Origin: JALOAT01 sp041687015
GTDB lineage: Bacteria > Pseudomonadota > Gammaproteobacteria > Thiohalomonadales > Thiohalomonadaceae
DNA: 64,000 nucleotides
Direction of reading: 5' to 3'
Assembly: GCA_041687015.1 (NCBI GenBank)
Contig: JAWLCT010000008.1
Coordinates: 30,938 to 94,937, forward strand
Positions 28,176 through 36,870 of the stretch are shown piece by piece (the first letter of the stretch is position 1; each line of letters begins with the position of its first letter). The position numbers were made by a program, and so were the translations under genes. A model generated the notes under the pieces. It made no database searches. It was not told where the DNA came from and saw only the letters and a program-made list of their open reading frames with translations.

Positions 28176-29909
28176 GTGAGCACAGAAACCTACATCGCAG
28201 GCAAAGATGCCTCCCTGGAATCCTCCATCGCACGTATGCAGGCGAGGCTCGCGGCGCTGGGCTATCAGGTGGAGGAACGTTCCTGGCTCAATCCGCTGGA
28301 CGGTGTGTGGTCAGTGCACGTGAGCGAGCGGGACTGCCCGCTGCTGTTCACCAACGGCAAGGGCGCGTCGCAACAGGCCGCCCTGGCGAGCGCCCTGGGC
28401 GAGTTTTTCGAGCGCCTGAGCACCAATTATTTCTGGACCCACTATTACCTGGGCGAGGCCAATGCCAACCGCGAAGTGACCCACTTTCCGGGCGAACGCT
28501 GGTTCAGCCTCAATGACCAGGATGCCTGGCCCGAAGGACTGCTTACGCCGGAATTGCGCCAGTTTTACAACCCGGACGGCGAGGTGCCGGCCGCGGCCCT
28601 GGTGGACCTCAATTCCGGCAATGCACGGCGCGGTATTTGTGCCGTGCCTTACCTGCGCCAGCGGGACGGGGCGCGCGTGTGGTTTCCGGTGAACATCATC
28701 GGCAACCTGTACGTGAGCAACGGCATGTCCGCGGGCAATACCCCTGCGGAAGCGCGCACCCAGGCTTTGTCGGAAATCCTCGAGCGCCACGTGAAGTTCC
28801 GCATCATTGGCGAGGGCCTGTGCCTGCCCGAGGTGCCCGACACGGTGCTCGCCCGCTTCCCGCGCATCCGCGCCGGCATCGACGCGCTGCGCGCCGCGGG
28901 CTTTGGCGTCCTGGTCAGGGATGCCTCCCTGGGCGGCATGTACCCGGTGATGAACGTGACCCTGCTGAACCCGCAGGATCAGGGCTGTTTTGCCAGTTTT
29001 GGCGCCCATCCCCGTTTCGAGGTGGCCCTGGAGCGTGCGCTCACCGAGCTGTTGCAGGGCCGCGCACTGGATGCGCTCGGCGGCTTCCCCGCACCCGGCT
29101 TCGATCGTGACGAGGTGGCCCATCCCCAGAACCTGGAGATGCACTTCGTGGATTCCAGCGGCATCGTCGGCTGGGACTTTTTGGGCGATACACCGGACTT
29201 CCCCTTCGTCGCGTGGGATTTTGCCGGTACCACCGAACAGGAATACCGCTTTCTGGTCGACCTCATCCACGCCGAAGGCCACGACGTCTACATCACCGAC
29301 CACACCGAGCTGGGCGTCTATGCCTGCCGCATCCTGGTGCCCGGGATGTCGGAGATCTATCCCGTCGACGACCTGCAGTGGGAGAACAACAGCATCGGCA
29401 ACAGCCTGCGCGAGGCGGTGCTGAATCTGCCCCGCCTGGCGCCGGAGGCCTGCGCCGGCCTGCTCGCGGCACTGGATGATCTCGGTCTGGATGACGGACG
29501 CCCGGTGGCGGCCCTGGTGGGGCTGGCGGCCGATCCCGGCTCGGCATGGGCGCAGCTGCGTGTGGGTGAGCTCAAGACCCTGCTGGCGCTCGCCGCCGGC
29601 GACACCGAGGCGGTGCGCGAGGGTTGTGACTGGGTGCGCCACTTCGGCCAAATCGATGTCGCGCGCCGGCGCATTTATCAGTGCATCGACAGCCTGCTGC
29701 AGTTGGATGCGCCCGACAGCTACCAGGACGCGCTGCACGGTCTCTACGGCACGGAGGCCGTGGCCCGGGCCAGGGCGATGCTGGCTGGTGAACTGCGTTT
29801 CCCGGGTCTGCACGCCCCCGGCCTTGCCCTGGAGGGCTGCGATTTGCACCAACGCCTGCTGGCCGCCTATGACAAGCGCCACGGCAGGGCGGCGTCAGTT
29901 CGCGCCTGA
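28176..29909 (+). CDS. ycaO: YcaO protein (ribosomal S12 methylthiolation accessory type)
   Basis: A 577-residue YcaO with the Escherichia YcaO layout: an N-terminal ATP-binding YcaO domain (GKGASQQAALASALGEFFERLS, SAGNTPAEARTQALSEILERHVKF, ALTELLQGRALD with the ELLQGR signature) and a C-terminal TPR-like domain. Such YcaO proteins activate backbone amides with ATP; E. coli YcaO helps methylthiolate ribosomal protein S12. GTG start at 28176 with an AAAGGAAA site. The C-terminal proline-rich tail of azole-forming YcaOs is absent. Confidence 0.92.
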   Translation: MSTETYIAGKDASLESSIARMQARLAALGYQVEERSWLNPLDGVWSVHVSERDCPLLFTNGKGASQQAALASALGEFFERLSTNYFWTHYYLGEANANREVTHFPGERWFSLNDQDAWPEGLLTPELRQFYNPDGEVPAAALVDLNSGNARRGICAVPYLRQRDGARVWFPVNIIGNLYVSNGMSAGNTPAEARTQALSEILERHVKFRIIGEGLCLPEVPDTVLARFPRIRAGIDALRAAGFGVLVRDASLGGMYPVMNVTLLNPQDQGCFASFGAHPRFEVALERALTELLQGRALDALGGFPAPGFDRDEVAHPQNLEMHFVDSSGIVGWDFLGDTPDFPFVAWDFAGTTEQEYRFLVDLIHAEGHDVYITDHTELGVYACRILVPGMSEIYPVDDLQWENNSIGNSLREAVLNLPRLAPEACAGLLAALDDLGLDDGRPVAALVGLAADPGSAWAQLRVGELKTLLALAAGDTEAVREGCDWVRHFGQIDVARRRIYQCIDSLLQLDAPDSYQDALHGLYGTEAVARARAMLAGELRFPGLHAPGLALEGCDLHQRLLAAYDKRHGRAASVRA

Positions 29910-29980
29910 TCCGGTGCGCGGGCCCGGGCTTCTGGGCTATGAATGGATCGACGCGCCGTGCCCCGAAAGGCGACAGCACC

Positions 29981-30679
29981 ATGGATGCGCCCCTGCCGTT
30001 ACCGCCGCTGCGTGAATTCGGCCGCCTGACCCGTGAGCTGCGTGTCGCCAACCGGTTTTTTCTGAGCGACGGACCGGCGGGTCTGGTGGAGTGGGTGGTC
30101 AATTACGCCTGCCGTTACAAGCGCCACGCCCTGCGCATGGAGCGGCGTCTGTTCCGGGCCCGCAAGAACGAACTCCACCAGAACCGTCCCTATTCCTGCC
30201 GGGAAATGGGGGCGCCGCCACCGATGCTGTCCGGGCAGGGCCGCATCAATCCGGTGGGTGTGCCTTACCTCTATCTGGCCAGCGATGCAAAAACCGCCGT
30301 GGCGGAAGCGCGCCCGTGGATAGGCTGCAAGGTCACGGTGGCGGAATTCCGCATCCGGCACGCCATGGAAGTGGTGAATTTCTCCAGGCGGCGCTTTCTG
30401 CGACGGGGCGGCGCGCATGCGGAGGAAGCGGTCTGGAAAACGCTGATCTCCTCACTGTTTTCCACCCCCTTCGACCCGCGCGACGACACCGCCTACGTGC
30501 CTACCCAGTACCTGGCCGAACGCCTGAAACGGGAAGGCTTCGGCGGCATTCTTTACGACTCCGCACTGCGTGGCGAGGGTTACAACGTGGCATTCTTCAC
30601 ACCGGGTGCGGCGCGGGCCGCGCGCTGCTCCCTGGTGGAGGTGGGCGCCATCAATTACCGCATCCGTCGTACGCGTTGA
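29981..30679 (+). CDS. RES-family NAD+ phosphorylase-like protein
   Basis: A 232-residue protein of the RES family, which as toxins degrade NAD+. RES motif elements are RLFRARKNE (arginine), PYLYLASDAKTAVAEARP (tyrosine and glutamate) and YNVAFFTPGAA at the end (serine of the family is less clear). RES toxins normally follow a small Xre/antitoxin gene; none is present here. ATG at 29981 follows GAAAGGCGACAGCACC. It begins 71 bases after ycaO. It may be a housekeeping or solitary RES protein rather than a functional toxin. Confidence 0.78.
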   Translation: MDAPLPLPPLREFGRLTRELRVANRFFLSDGPAGLVEWVVNYACRYKRHALRMERRLFRARKNELHQNRPYSCREMGAPPPMLSGQGRINPVGVPYLYLASDAKTAVAEARPWIGCKVTVAEFRIRHAMEVVNFSRRRFLRRGGAHAEEAVWKTLISSLFSTPFDPRDDTAYVPTQYLAERLKREGFGGILYDSALRGEGYNVAFFTPGAARAARCSLVEVGAINYRIRRTR

Positions 30680-30730
30680 GACGTTCTTCTCTATACTGCG
30701 CGGCTTTCGCATAACCCGGGAATCGGACCA

Positions 30731-31117
30731 ATGAGTGAGACGCTGAGCGACAGCGACATCCTCGCTGCGGCAATCCTGTCTGCGGACGGGCGTTATCAGT
30801 ACAGCGTCGGGAAGATGGTGGAGAACGGCGAAGTCTGGAGTCTGCGTTGCGACGACGGCTGGGTGGTAATGAGCTCGCAGGACGGCGAGGAGTGCCTGCC
30901 GGTGTGGCCGCATCGCCAGTTTGCGGCCCAGTGGGCCACCGGTGAATGGGCGGACTGCACCCCCGAAGCGGTCCCCCTCGCCGTATGGATGGAGCGTTGG
31001 ACACCGGGCCTGGAACGGGACGGCACCCTGCTGGCGGTATTTCCGCACAGTGACGAGGAAGGCACCGTGGTGACGCCCGGGGAACTCTTCGATGCCCTGA
31101 ATCGGGCACGCCGCTGA
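30731..31117 (+). CDS. DUF2750 domain protein
   Basis: A 128-residue protein matching DUF2750. Family residues are RYQYSVGKMVENGEVWSL, DDGWVVMSSQDGEECLPVWPHRQFAAQWATGEW and PLAVWMERWTPGLERDG. The domain is small, tryptophan-rich and cytoplasmic, with no assigned role. ATG at 30731. Confidence 0.85.
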   Translation: MSETLSDSDILAAAILSADGRYQYSVGKMVENGEVWSLRCDDGWVVMSSQDGEECLPVWPHRQFAAQWATGEWADCTPEAVPLAVWMERWTPGLERDGTLLAVFPHSDEEGTVVTPGELFDALNRARR

Positions 31118-31239
31118 CGCCAGGTCAGGCAAGGAACAAGCGGCTCGCCGCGCTCGCGTTTCTTTCTGGCCGCGGGGCGTACGCGTGAGGGACGCGTCCG
31201 GCGTTAAAATGCCCCCTCCACCGCCGCTTTCCTGCTCCC

Positions 31240-32850
31240 ATGTTGCGACTCACTGAAATCAGGCTGTCCCTCGACCACCCCGAAGAGGCGCTCGACACAG
31301 CCGTGCGTGAACGGCTTGGACTCGACGCCCGGGCCGCTGTCGACTGCACGGTGGTGCGGCGTGGCTACGATGCCCGCAAGCGCAACGACATCCGGCTGGT
31401 GTACACCCTGGATGTGGCCGTGCCCGACGAAGCCGCTTTGCTACAGCGCTTTGCCGGCGATCCCCACGTGAAACCGGCGCCGGACATGCGCTACCGCTTC
31501 GTGACCCAGGCGCCGAAAGACCTGCCGCTGCGTCCGGTGGTGATCGGCACCGGCCCTTGCGGCTATCTGGCCGGGTTGGTGCTGGCGCAAATGGGGTTTC
31601 GCCCGCTCATCCTCGAGCGCGGCAAGGCGGTGCGCGAGCGCACCAAGGACACCTTCGGCTTCTGGCGTCACGGGCCGCTTGATCCCGAATCCAACGTGCA
31701 GTTCGGCGAGGGCGGCGCGGGCACGTTTTCCGACGGCAAGCTCTACAGCCAGATCAAGGACCCGCACCACCACGGTCGCAAAGTGCTGGAGGAATTCGTG
31801 AAGGCGGGGGCGCCCGAGGAAATCCTCTACGTGAGCAAGCCCCACATCGGCACCTTCCGTCTGGTGTCGATGGTGGAGAACCTGCGCGCCACCATCGAAT
31901 CCCTCGGCGGCGAAATCCGTTTTCAGAGCAAGGTGGACGACATCGAGATCGACGCTGGACAGGTGCGCGCCGTGCACCTGGCCGGCGGTGAGCGCATCCC
32001 GGCCGATCACGTGGTGCTGGCGGTCGGCCACAGCGCCCGCGATACCTTCCGCATGCTGTATGAACGCGGCGTGTACCTGGAAGCGAAACCGTTTTCCATG
32101 GGCGTACGCATCGAACACCCGCAATCGCTCATTGATCGCGTGCGCTTCGGCCGCTTTGCCGGCCACCCTTTGCTGGGCGCCGCCGACTACAAACTGGCGC
32201 ACCACTGCAAGAATGGGCGGTCCGCCTACAGCTTCTGCATGTGTCCGGGCGGCCAGGTGGTGGCCGCGGCCTCGGAGCCGGGCGGCGTGGTGACCAATGG
32301 CATGAGCCAGTATTCCCGCGCCGAACGCAATGCCAACAGCGCCATCGTGGTGGGCGTCACGCCGGCGCAGGACTATCCCGATCATCCGCTCGCGGGTATC
32401 GAATTTCAGCGCCAATGGGAAGCGCGCGCCTTTGCGGCGGGCGGTGCCAACTACGACGCCCCGGCGCAGCGTGTCGGCGATTTCCTGGCGGGCCGTCCCT
32501 CCGCCGCACTCGGTGCCGTGGCGCCGTCCTACCAGCCCGGCGTGCACATGACCGACCTCAGCCAGTGCCTGCCCGACTTCGTGACCGAGGCGCTGCGCGA
32601 AGCCATCCCCGCGTTCAATCGACAGATTCCGGGCTTCGCCATGGACGATGCGCTGATGACCGGGGTGGAAACCCGTACCTCGTCGCCGGTGCGTGTCAAA
32701 CGCGGCCCCGACTGCCAGAGCATCAACATCCGAGGTCTTTATCCCGCCGGCGAAGGCGCCGGCTACGCCGGCGGCATCCTGTCCGCGGCGGTGGACGGCA
32801 TCAAAGTCGCCGAAGCCCTGGCGGTCAGTATTGCAGGGCAACAGGCCTAG
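31240..32850 (+). CDS. FAD-dependent oxidoreductase (COG2509-like)
   Basis: A 536-residue flavoprotein of the 'FAD-dependent dehydrogenase' group. It has an N-terminal region of about 90 residues (VRRGYDARKRNDIRLVYTLDV), then the FAD motif VVIGTGPCGYLAGLVLAQMGF, and LERGKAVRERTKDTF, VQFGEGGAGTFSDGKLYSQIKD, HIGTFRLVSMVENLR and the C-terminal FAD contact GEGAGYAGGILSAAVDGIKVAEAL. Its reaction is not established. The next gene is also a flavoprotein but unrelated in subfamily and separated by a terminator-like repeat. Confidence 0.9.
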   Translation: MLRLTEIRLSLDHPEEALDTAVRERLGLDARAAVDCTVVRRGYDARKRNDIRLVYTLDVAVPDEAALLQRFAGDPHVKPAPDMRYRFVTQAPKDLPLRPVVIGTGPCGYLAGLVLAQMGFRPLILERGKAVRERTKDTFGFWRHGPLDPESNVQFGEGGAGTFSDGKLYSQIKDPHHHGRKVLEEFVKAGAPEEILYVSKPHIGTFRLVSMVENLRATIESLGGEIRFQSKVDDIEIDAGQVRAVHLAGGERIPADHVVLAVGHSARDTFRMLYERGVYLEAKPFSMGVRIEHPQSLIDRVRFGRFAGHPLLGAADYKLAHHCKNGRSAYSFCMCPGGQVVAAASEPGGVVTNGMSQYSRAERNANSAIVVGVTPAQDYPDHPLAGIEFQRQWEARAFAAGGANYDAPAQRVGDFLAGRPSAALGAVAPSYQPGVHMTDLSQCLPDFVTEALREAIPAFNRQIPGFAMDDALMTGVETRTSSPVRVKRGPDCQSINIRGLYPAGEGAGYAGGILSAAVDGIKVAEALAVSIAGQQA

Positions 32851-32869
32851 GAAGAGAAAACCACGGAGG

Positions 32870-32933
32870 CCACGGAGGGCCACGGAGAAGGACAAAATAT
32901 TCGACCACTCCGCGGCCCTCCGTGGTTGAGGCT
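32870..32933 (+). terminator. CCACGGAGG-family hairpin with T run
   Basis: An 18-base arm at 32870-32887 (CCACGGAGGGCCACGGAG) pairs with 32908-32925 with one mismatch and a 20-base loop, followed by TTGAGGCTTTTTT. It qualifies as a strong intrinsic terminator of the upstream flavoprotein gene. Another partial arm precedes it at 32859-32869. The same arm sequence is used at 18864-18998, so the terminator appears built from a dispersed repeat. Confidence 0.8.
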
Positions 32934-32970
32934 TTTTTCCCGGTTGCGTTCATTGGTGGACCAAACAACC

Positions 32971-34212
32971 ATGCATGTTGCAGTGATCGGCGGTGGGCCG
33001 GCGGGATTGGCGGCGGCGGAGGTGCTGAGTGGGGCCGGCGTCGGTGTGGAGGTGTTCGATGCCATGCCGTCGGTGGGACGCAAGTTTCTGCTGGCGGGTA
33101 AGGGGGGCATGAACATCACCCATGCGGAGCCTTACCCCGAGTTCGTTACACGCTACGGTGCGCGGCAGGATTGGTTGCGGGCGTCACTGGATGCCTTCGG
33201 GCCCGAGGCGCTGCGCAGTTGGGTGCATGGGCTGGGTATCGACACCTTCGTGGGCAGTTCCGGGCGGGTGTTTCCCACGGGGATGAAGTCTGCGCCCCTG
33301 CTGCGCGCCTGGTTGCATCGCCTGCGCGGCCAGGGCGTACGTTTTCATGTGCGCCATCGCTGGTGCGGTTGGGATGGCTCGGCGCTGCGCTTTTCCACCC
33401 CTGAGGGTACGCGCCTGGTGCAGGCCGATGCGGTGGTGCTGGCGCTGGGTGGCGGCAGCTGGCCCCAACTCGGCTCGGACGGCGGCTGGAGCACGGTGCT
33501 CGCGGATCGCGGTGTGCCGGTCGCGCTCTTGCGGCCCGCCAACTGTGGCTTCGACGTGCACTGGAGTGCACTGTTCGCAGAGCGCTATGCGGGTACGCCG
33601 GTAAAACCCGTCGTGGCGAGCGTCACCTGTGCGGACGGGCATGTGCTCGTGCGTCAGGGTGAATTCACCGTCACCGCCACGGGCGTGGAAGGGAGTCTCA
33701 TCTATGCCCTGTCCGCACACCTGCGTGACAGCATCGAACAGCAAGGCCGCGCCGTGCTCACCCTGGATATCGCGCCAGGCAAGCCTGTGCAGGCGTTGCG
33801 CGAGGCATTGGCTCGACCGCGCGGCCGCGATTCCATGGCGAATCATCTGCGCAAGCGGACGGGCATCACCGGCGTGAAGGCGGGGTTGTTGCGCGAAGTC
33901 TTGCCGGCGGAAACCTTCTTGACGCCGGTGCACCTTGCCGCCGCCATCAAGGCACTGCCCCTGCCGCTGACCGCACCGCGCCCGCTCGCGGAGGCGATCA
34001 GCAGCGCCGGTGGCGTGCGCTTTGAAGGTCTTGACGAAGCGCACATGCTGCGGCGCTTGCCGGGCGTGTTCTGTGCGGGTGAAATGCTCGACTGGGAGGC
34101 GCCGACCGGCGGCTATTTACTCACTGCCTGTCTGGCGACGGGGCGTGCCGCCGGGCTCGGCGCGCTGCGATGGCTGCGCGAAAACACGCCACACAGCGCT
34201 AAAAAAACCTGA
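32971..34212 (+). CDS. TIGR03862-type NAD(P)/FAD-dependent oxidoreductase
   Basis: A 413-residue flavoprotein related to BaiN/YhiN. The FAD motif AVIGGGPAGLAAAEVLSGAG is at the N-terminus, followed by SVGRKFLLAGKGGMNIT, which is the family signature, VFPTGMKSAPLLRAWL, and near the end GVFCAGEMLDWEAPTGGYLLTACLATGRAAG. The substrate is not known. ATG at 32971 is preferred because homology begins there; the ribosome-binding site (GGTGGACC) is weak. Confidence 0.9.
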   Translation: MHVAVIGGGPAGLAAAEVLSGAGVGVEVFDAMPSVGRKFLLAGKGGMNITHAEPYPEFVTRYGARQDWLRASLDAFGPEALRSWVHGLGIDTFVGSSGRVFPTGMKSAPLLRAWLHRLRGQGVRFHVRHRWCGWDGSALRFSTPEGTRLVQADAVVLALGGGSWPQLGSDGGWSTVLADRGVPVALLRPANCGFDVHWSALFAERYAGTPVKPVVASVTCADGHVLVRQGEFTVTATGVEGSLIYALSAHLRDSIEQQGRAVLTLDIAPGKPVQALREALARPRGRDSMANHLRKRTGITGVKAGLLREVLPAETFLTPVHLAAAIKALPLPLTAPRPLAEAISSAGGVRFEGLDEAHMLRRLPGVFCAGEMLDWEAPTGGYLLTACLATGRAAGLGALRWLRENTPHSAKKT

Positions 34213-34228
34213 GCCTCGTCAGCGGCGT

Positions 34229-35806
34229 TCAGCCGTTGCCGCACTGCCGCACCACCGAGCGCAGTTCCGTCACCACGCCGCCCACGTTGTCGCTGACGCG
34301 ACTGGTGTGGCGCGCTGCTTCCGCCGCCGCCTCGGTTTCCTCTCGGATGCGCACGATATTCCGGTTCACCTCTTCGGCGACCTGGCTCTGCTGTTCCACG
34401 GCGGCGGCGATCTGCAGGTTCATGTCCGAAATCACGGCTACCGCCCCGGCAATCGCCCCGAGCGCTTCGGCAGCGCTCTCCACGTAACCGGAACCCTCCT
34501 GCGCCTTCCCGCGCGCGGCGTTCATGGCGTGCACGGCATCCCGTGCCCCGGCCTGCAGTTCCTCGATGGTGGCGCGAATTTCACCCGTGGCCTGCTGCGA
34601 GCGATTGGCGAGACTGCGCACCTCATCGGCCACCACGGCAAAACCCCGGCCCTGTTCGCCCGCGCGGGCGGCCTCGATGGCGGCATTGAGCGCCAACAAA
34701 TTGGTCTGCTCCGCGATACCGCGAATCGTATCGAGCACACCGCCGATCAGTTCGCTGCGCCTGCCCAGTTCGGCCACCACACCGGCCGCATTGTCGATGT
34801 CACGCATCAGCACCTCGATGCCGCCAAGGGCTTCGGTCGCGACCAGTGCGCCGTCCTTGGCCTGCCGGTCCGCCACCTGCGAGGATTCCGCCGCCAGGGC
34901 GGCGTTTTGGGCGATGTCATTGATGGTGGCCGTCATTTCGTTGATGGCCGTGGCCAGCGACTCCACTTCACGTGCCTGGCGGTCCATGCCGTGCGCCGTG
35001 GCCCCCGCCGCATCCGCCGTCTGTTCCGCCGCAGTCGCAAGGTGTTTTGCCACCGCCTCGACGCGACCGGTCAAGGTGCGCAGCTGTGCAAGCAGCAACT
35101 GCATGGTGCCGGTGATCTGGCCAATTTCATCCCGGCGCCCCGCATAAACGAGTTGCATCACCGGATTGTCGGCGACCTTGCGTGCGATGCGGGCTTCGCG
35201 CTCGATGGGCAGACTCATGAAGCGCGCCACGGCAGCTGCAAGGAAAAGCAGCAACGTAAAACTCCCCACCAGGGCACCGGAGAAACGCACGGCGCCGCTG
35301 GCGAGCAGCGTCAAGACGAAGGCCGTGAGCAGCGCACTGGAAGCGGTGAACAATTGGACCGCATAGCCCGGACACCAACGCAGCAACAGCGGTACGGCGC
35401 CCTTGCGCAGGGCTTGGTATAGCCTCTCCGCGCGCTTCACGCGCATGCGGTCGGCCGGTACACGCACGGATTGGTAGCCCACCACCTGATCGCCATCGGA
35501 CACCGGTGCAACGTAGGCGTCGACCCAGTAGTGATCACCGCTCTTGCTGCGGTTCTTTACGATGCCTATCCACGGCTTACCCTGTTTGAGCGTCTGCCAG
35601 AGATCGGCGAACGCCGCGGGTGGCATGTCCGGGTGACGGATGAGATTGTGGTTCTTGCCAAGCAGTTCGTCACTGCTGTAACCGCTGGCCTGTTCAAATT
35701 CCCGGTTGACGCCTGTGATGATGCCCTTGGGGTCGGTGGTGGAAATGAGCAGGGCGTCGGGATCGAGTGACTGTTCTTTCTGAGTGACGGGAAGGTTGAG
35801 TTTCAT
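34229..35806 (-). CDS. PAS-domain methyl-accepting chemotaxis protein
   Basis: A 525-residue Aer-like chemoreceptor. An N-terminal PAS domain (residues 15-110, TTDPKGIITGVNREFEQASGYS, GKNHNLIRHPDMPPAAF) faces the cytoplasm, two membrane helices (about 148-170 and 175-195) form a hairpin, then HAMP-like and the signalling domain with EQTNLLALNAAIEAARAGEQ and GFAVVADEVRSLA. The PAS could bind FAD for redox/energy taxis, but this is not shown. It signals through CheW/CheA, which are not in the window. ATG at 35806. It converges with the TIGR03862-like gene. Confidence 0.92.
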   Translation of the reverse strand: MKLNLPVTQKEQSLDPDALLISTTDPKGIITGVNREFEQASGYSSDELLGKNHNLIRHPDMPPAAFADLWQTLKQGKPWIGIVKNRSKSGDHYWVDAYVAPVSDGDQVVGYQSVRVPADRMRVKRAERLYQALRKGAVPLLLRWCPGYAVQLFTASSALLTAFVLTLLASGAVRFSGALVGSFTLLLFLAAAVARFMSLPIEREARIARKVADNPVMQLVYAGRRDEIGQITGTMQLLLAQLRTLTGRVEAVAKHLATAAEQTADAAGATAHGMDRQAREVESLATAINEMTATINDIAQNAALAAESSQVADRQAKDGALVATEALGGIEVLMRDIDNAAGVVAELGRRSELIGGVLDTIRGIAEQTNLLALNAAIEAARAGEQGRGFAVVADEVRSLANRSQQATGEIRATIEELQAGARDAVHAMNAARGKAQEGSGYVESAAEALGAIAGAVAVISDMNLQIAAAVEQQSQVAEEVNRNIVRIREETEAAAEAARHTSRVSDNVGGVVTELRSVVRQCGNG

Positions 35807-35991
35807 TGCGCCTCGCTTGCGCCCCTTCCCTGGGGTGTTCTTGTTCGTTCGTCTAACGCTGATCAGGAGCGCCTTTCATAATCTTCGACCAGCCATCGTG
35901 GGTTAGCAACCGAGTACAAGGGAGTTTTTGGGGCGCCGCGTGCTGCGCCCCCGCTACGGCACCTGGATGATAGATGCACGCGTGGAGCGTT

Positions 35992-36867
35992 TTAATCCCC
36001 TGTTTGCGTGCGCAATTGGCCGGAACCGACGTCGCCGACTTTCGTCGCATGCCAGCGCCCGATGGGCGTGGTCATGTCCGAGGCATAAACCCAGCCTTCG
36101 ATGGTGTCGCCATTGATGCGCCCGGCAAGCCGTCGGGGGCTGCCGCTGCCGTCGTCGAGGTCGAACAGCAACCGCTCGCCCTCTACCTGCGCACCTTCCA
36201 ACACCAGGTGGGAACCGTTGACCACCGCCATGCCATCGACGTTCTGAAACTCCTGCTGCAACGCCATACTGAAGTCTTCCGCCCCGTCGGGCGCCTCGAT
36301 GGTGGCCGTCCATTGGCCGGCGGCTTGCGCGGGAATGATCCACAGATAGACGTCTGCCCCGTCCACCACCGCGGTGGCGTCCGGCGCCCACGGCCCCATA
36401 TCGAAGGCGTGAGAGACCACCCGCGTCCCGGGTTTCAATTGATTGAGCAGGCGTGGGCGGATTTCCTCATTGACGGAACTGAGCAGATACAGCGTCACCA
36501 CCGTTGCAGCGCTAATGTCGGCTTCAAACAAATCGCCCTGTACGAAGCGCACCTTGTCCTCGACACCCGCCGCGCGCGCATTGTCGCGCGCTTCGATGAT
36601 GCGGTTGGGATCGAGATCGATACCCACACCCTGGGCGCCATAACGCTCGGCGGCCGTGATGACGATGCGACCGTCACCCGAGCCGAGGTCGTAGACCACG
36701 TCCTGTGGACCCACCTGCGCAAGCCGCAGCATGCCGTCCACGACCGTTTCCGGCGTCGGCACGAAGGGAACATCCAGGCTGTCGTACTGGGCCGCCAGCG
36801 GGGGCGCTGCCGTCAGCCACAGCAGGGCCGCGGTCATGAATCCCGTCCTGTATGCCTGCGAAGTCAT
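35992..36867 (-). CDS. Exported SAM-methyltransferase-like protein
   Basis: A 291-residue protein with a clear Sec signal peptide (MTAALLWLTAAPPLAAQ, cleavage near residue 26) and then a class I methyltransferase fold: DVVYDLGSGDGRIVITAAER (SAM motif I) and GVGIDLDPNRIIEARDNA (motif II). The C-terminal half (residues 175-291) is a beta-rich extension unlike common methyltransferases. SAM is not thought to be abundant in the periplasm, so its activity there is puzzling. Its ATG lies 3 bases after the stop of the APC permease on the same strand, so the two are in one operon. Confidence 0.8.
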   Translation of the reverse strand: MTSQAYRTGFMTAALLWLTAAPPLAAQYDSLDVPFVPTPETVVDGMLRLAQVGPQDVVYDLGSGDGRIVITAAERYGAQGVGIDLDPNRIIEARDNARAAGVEDKVRFVQGDLFEADISAATVVTLYLLSSVNEEIRPRLLNQLKPGTRVVSHAFDMGPWAPDATAVVDGADVYLWIIPAQAAGQWTATIEAPDGAEDFSMALQQEFQNVDGMAVVNGSHLVLEGAQVEGERLLFDLDDGSGSPRRLAGRINGDTIEGWVYASDMTTPIGRWHATKVGDVGSGQLRTQTGD

Positions 36868-36870
36868 GGG

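Noticed and set aside
35930..35951. Intrinsic terminator (GGGGCGC/GCGCCCC) between the chemoreceptor and the exported methyltransferase-like gene
   Set aside because: The T run is on the 5' side on the plus strand, so neither strand has a proper T tract after the hairpin.
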